Below are positions 60,584 through 64,000 of a DNA stretch of 64,000 bases, one piece after another. The notes below the pieces were generated by a model. It did no database searches. It was not told the origin of the DNA and was given only the letters and a program-made list of their open reading frames with translations. The DNA comes from Skeletonema tropicum (Eukaryota; Bacillariophyta; Thalassiosirophyceae; Thalassiosirales; Thalassiosiraceae): assembly GCA_037178625.1 (NCBI GenBank), contig CM074131.1:682001-746000 (forward strand), written 5' to 3'. Every line of letters starts with the position of its first letter. Within the stretch, counting starts at the first letter, position 1. The position numbers and the translations under genes were made by a program.

Positions 60584-63500
60584 GTCATTTCTATCCAGCG
60601 ACGAACTATTTAGCGTAAATTCATCCTTATTCACTGGTGCATCTAGGATGACCAGCCTCTTGCTTGCATTGTGGGAGGAGGAGGAATGAGAGAAACAATT
60701 CAAGAGCAATCTGAACTGGAATTACCAAACCAAAATGGTCTGTGCCGCTGTGGCAGCCATGGATTGTCCATGTTCTCTAAATGTGGTTGGCCAACGTGGC
60801 AATCATGCCTAACATATTTCAGAAGACAAGGTCATGGGGGAGTAACGATTGTCTACTCTGCTTCTCCTAGATATCGGATTATATCCTTTGGTGTGCCGTT
60901 TCTTCCACCAAAGAGATCTTCCAAAATACTAATGAGCAATTCAGATGTTAGTCTGAAGGGAAGGGGACTTCCTTGGTACTTTGTGTCCATGGCAAGTGTC
61001 CCGAGTCCCGAATCTCGTACCTTGATTCTCTGTCTTGTTTACACGCGACAGTCGAAAGGAATCTCTTGCGCAAGCTCAAATTCAAACATTATCCGGAGTG
61101 GTGGGTCTCGTAGGAGAGACTACTCTATCAATACTAATACGGTGGTCATGCCTAGAAAAGGAAGACTACTTTCACAACGCAATCTCGCGTCGGCGAATAT
61201 GATTGTGGTTGGAACCATGCTGCTGCAGATTACCTACGGTGTTCAAAAGGAACCTGCACACACCTCGATGCATCCGACTTAACTATCCTTGCTGGATGTA
61301 CTTCTCACGTGAAGGAGAGGACGTTCAAGGATTGCTCGAGCAAGTGGAAAAGCACATGCGGAAATCAAGGCAGGGTCGCAAACAGGCGCATACCAGCACA
61401 ACGAGATGATAACTACAAGACATCGTCCTTCTAAACCGCTGTTGTTGAAGACAACTAGTGGAGGACTTGCGAGAAAGCTGGCTGCTTGCTCAATGCTCGT
61501 CCTACAGTCCGAGAGTGGCTGAGATCCGTAGCCGACTGCTCACCGTGTTTCGGGAGGTTCACCTTCTTCCAATGCACTTGAGACATTCATCGGCTGATGG
61601 TAAATTTCGTTCATAGTTCGGTGACCTGATTATTGGATACTCAGATGGGACAGAGCTCGCCAAGCCTGCGTCATGGAGGGTTCAGTACAGAGCAGGCCAT
61701 CGAGGGAGCTACACTTGCACCCGGACATCTTCTACTGAAATGTTGTAATACATGATGAGAAAGTGTTTAACTCTATCGGAACGACCTGTTGTTTGGTGTA
61801 CACAACGCAGGTAATAATGATCAAATAAGAGAGAAGCGTGCTCAAGGCAGTTCTCGAGGCTTCCAAGTAAATGCTGCAAAAGACACTTACCATGCCCAGG
61901 AAGTGACTAACACTTGGATACACCATCTGGAAATTGTTCTTTCGACGATGGTGGTTGCCATCTTAGTTCTTGTGTGTTGTACCAAGACTACCAATAGATC
62001 TGCTCCGCTGCTTTTAGTGGCAAATGTGGGGCCTCCTCGAAATTCGGTCAATATGGTACGGGGAGGAGGGATGCTGACCAAACAAGGAAGCGTTCCCATG
62101 ATCAATCGCCAGCGACTAGATGCATGTCTAAGGCGTTTCCAAATTCAGAGTTGATCGGCATTTTGGCTGAGCTTACTTCATTCAAGCGCAAGGCTTGGGG
62201 GAGTATCGATTCTTGAAGACACTCATCGACTGGCATCTGTCGTGGTGCACAACAGGAGATGAAGTGATGAAGCTTGAACTTCGAAAAGAAGTTCAAGGGC
62301 GCGTGTCGGAGTGCGGGTGAGTAATGTGCTATCACCTCCTCTCGGCATTTGTGCCTGGAGTTCTTCCGGTCTAAAGACAGGGCGAGGGCCGCCATACCCT
62401 CCGGGAGACAATCTCTACTCATATTTATCAAATCAACCTCAAACTAATTGCAAGGGGAAGATATTACGACTGCGACGGGGCTAGTGCTAGCGAGGCTGCG
62501 CTGCCTCAGTTGAGATCCTCAGTGGTCGAGGGTGTGATGCTTCAGCGTAAAGGAAAGTAGTACATACATTACCAGCGTTTGACAGCGTCATCCTTCACGA
62601 CACATGCCACACCTACAAAGGAAGAGGTACCGACAGCAGCTCATTGGAGTACGCTGTTATAATGCAGACTTGGGAAGACAGCAGCTCTTTGAGTGGCTGA
62701 TCTAAAGATGACGAAGACAAATGGTAAGCTCTTGTGACTGCGCATAGTCACACACGACATGGAAGTAGAAGATAGTGTTCTGATATAAACGTTGATGAAG
62801 CAAAGCTAGCTACGTATGTTCCTGGACCTGCCGCAACATTCTAATGGGATCGAGAAATATTCTAATGATCTTCGACAGAGATGATGTATGCAGAGCCTAT
62901 GCAACGATGCAAAAGGAGATACCTCTGTGGTGATTCCGGCAGCTCTTCAATCCAAGATCCAAGACCTTGCTTAGGGGATCTGGTATATCACGACCGTTTT
63001 GTGCCTTAGGCCGATGGATCGTAAGAACGCACTTTACGTCAACGAGGTTCTGACAGGTACTGATGCAAGTACGCTTATTTTATCAGGAAGTTATGCAGTT
63101 GTGCATGCAGTTGTTGTTGCCCTATCGTCTGATCTGATATTAGATTCGATTGAGGTAGAGGTGCCAAAGAAGGCTGAGGAGGGAGCTCAGGATGCGCTTA
63201 CCCCTTTGCAACATTCAAATTGCCATTATTATGTGTGAAACTATGATCGACCTTCCACGGCTCGTTCAAAGTGGTTGACTTTCCCACTACCAAAGATTCG
63301 AACGGGATGTTGGTGAATCCGCGAGATAGAGTGACTCCTCTTCTCACACTTCAAGTGAAGTTCAAGCGGACTCTCTACCTGTTCTTCAAGACTCTTGATT
63401 AAATCGTTTTAGGCAGAAGTGATGAATGCACATGAAGCCAGTGATACTCTTCCAACACGTAAGTCACGATATTCAAGAATACAGAGATGATACAACCTCT

Positions 63501-64000
63501 CTGGACGGAGTGCAATATGTACTTGTTACAATTACAATGCACCCACCGCAGTACTACTGCCGCAAAAACAGAGTCACTTGTGAACCTGTTGATGCAGCCC
63601 GATCGTCAAATCCGAATGCAGCCGGAAGACAATCTGGTCTCTTCGTACCACACCGTTTAACGCAGCCTTGCGAAGCCAGTAAAGCGTTGTCCAAGATAGA
63701 CACTTGTTATACTCTGGTCGCCAGGATGGCCGCTGCCGAAAGAAATTGGTGGATAGTTCCAAACGCTCGAAAGAACTTCGAAGCGTCGCGATCCCAAATA
63801 CTGATTTGGTTCGTAGGCTTTGATCTAGCCGTTTTTAAAGTCTTAAATCTGCCGAAAGCAGAGACTCCAACGGAGGTCTCTTCTTCAAGCGACTGAAGTT
63901 GACACGAAAGGAACTGTACGATACAAAAACGAGCCTCAGTTAGTTTAGTCTAGTGAGCGCTACAACAATTGATAAAGACCCCATAGTATTGAGGAGTACA
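60584..64000. other. Decayed coding-like DNA, unrecognised
   Basis: Protein-like stretches occur on the plus strand in changing frames: one near 61018-61113 (Y-L-D-S-L-S-C-L-H), one near 61075-61200 (W-S-C-L-E-K-E-D-Y-F), one near 61190-61430 with many Cys/His (E-Y-D-C-G-W-N-H), and one near 61625-61740 (D-L-I-I-G-Y-S-D-G). None is open for long and no full domain emerges. Longer frames at 60671-61282 and 63426-63896 have no identifiable content. A multi-exon gene or a degraded transposon would both fit. Confidence 0.35.

Noticed and set aside
60671..61282. 203-codon plus-strand frame as a gene
   Set aside because: Composition is not protein-like, and better coding-like segments lie in the other two frames.
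63426..63896. 156-codon plus-strand frame as a gene
   Set aside because: No domain, no neighbouring exons and no codon signal that I can judge; possible, but unsupported.

Overview
The window looks like nuclear DNA of a diatom, probably a centric one. The evidence is short GT-AG introns (about 100-181 nt), a plastid bipartite presequence with an A|FAP cleavage motif on a FAS1 protein, Pro/Thr/Ser-rich secreted proteins, and a MYND-finger protein of a kind common in diatoms. I cannot name the genus from sequence alone.

Region 1 (1-45345) is the main feature. It is a head-to-tail array of a ~1.72-kb unit, with 26 copies complete from start codon to stop and a 27th cut off by the left edge. Each unit carries one two-exon gene for a secreted 284-residue, 14-cysteine protein that I do not recognise, followed by a ~745-nt spacer. 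Seventeen copies are open throughout. Nine have small frame-breaking indels, and the edge copy has one at its 3' end. Nearly all of these indels lie in homopolymers or short repeats, so each may be a real lesion or an assembly error. Substitutions are very few, but they sort the copies into a left block (copies 0-18) and a right block (copies 19-26).

Region 2 (45346-47082) holds a diverged array edge and, on the minus strand, COQ2 (ubiquinone polyprenyltransferase), with G-box/CRE-like direct repeats upstream of it.

Region 3 (47775-49702) is a decayed minus-strand gene. It has an in-frame TGA and is apparently interrupted by three tandem ~361-390-bp repeats carrying a perfect palindrome of up to 102 bp.

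Region 4 (49889-50926) is a MYND-finger gene, also interrupted by one in-frame TGA.

Region 5 (51294-56642, minus) is a five-exon secreted G8/beta-helix (CEMIP-like) protein with a carbohydrate-binding module. A 276-bp TA-flanked MITE lies just upstream of it.

Region 6 (57604-58522, minus) is the plastid-targeted FAS1-domain gene. From about 59100 to the right end I see no intact gene, only a foldback element, a short tandem duplication and coding-like fragments in shifting frames. No rRNA, tRNA or CRISPR was found.
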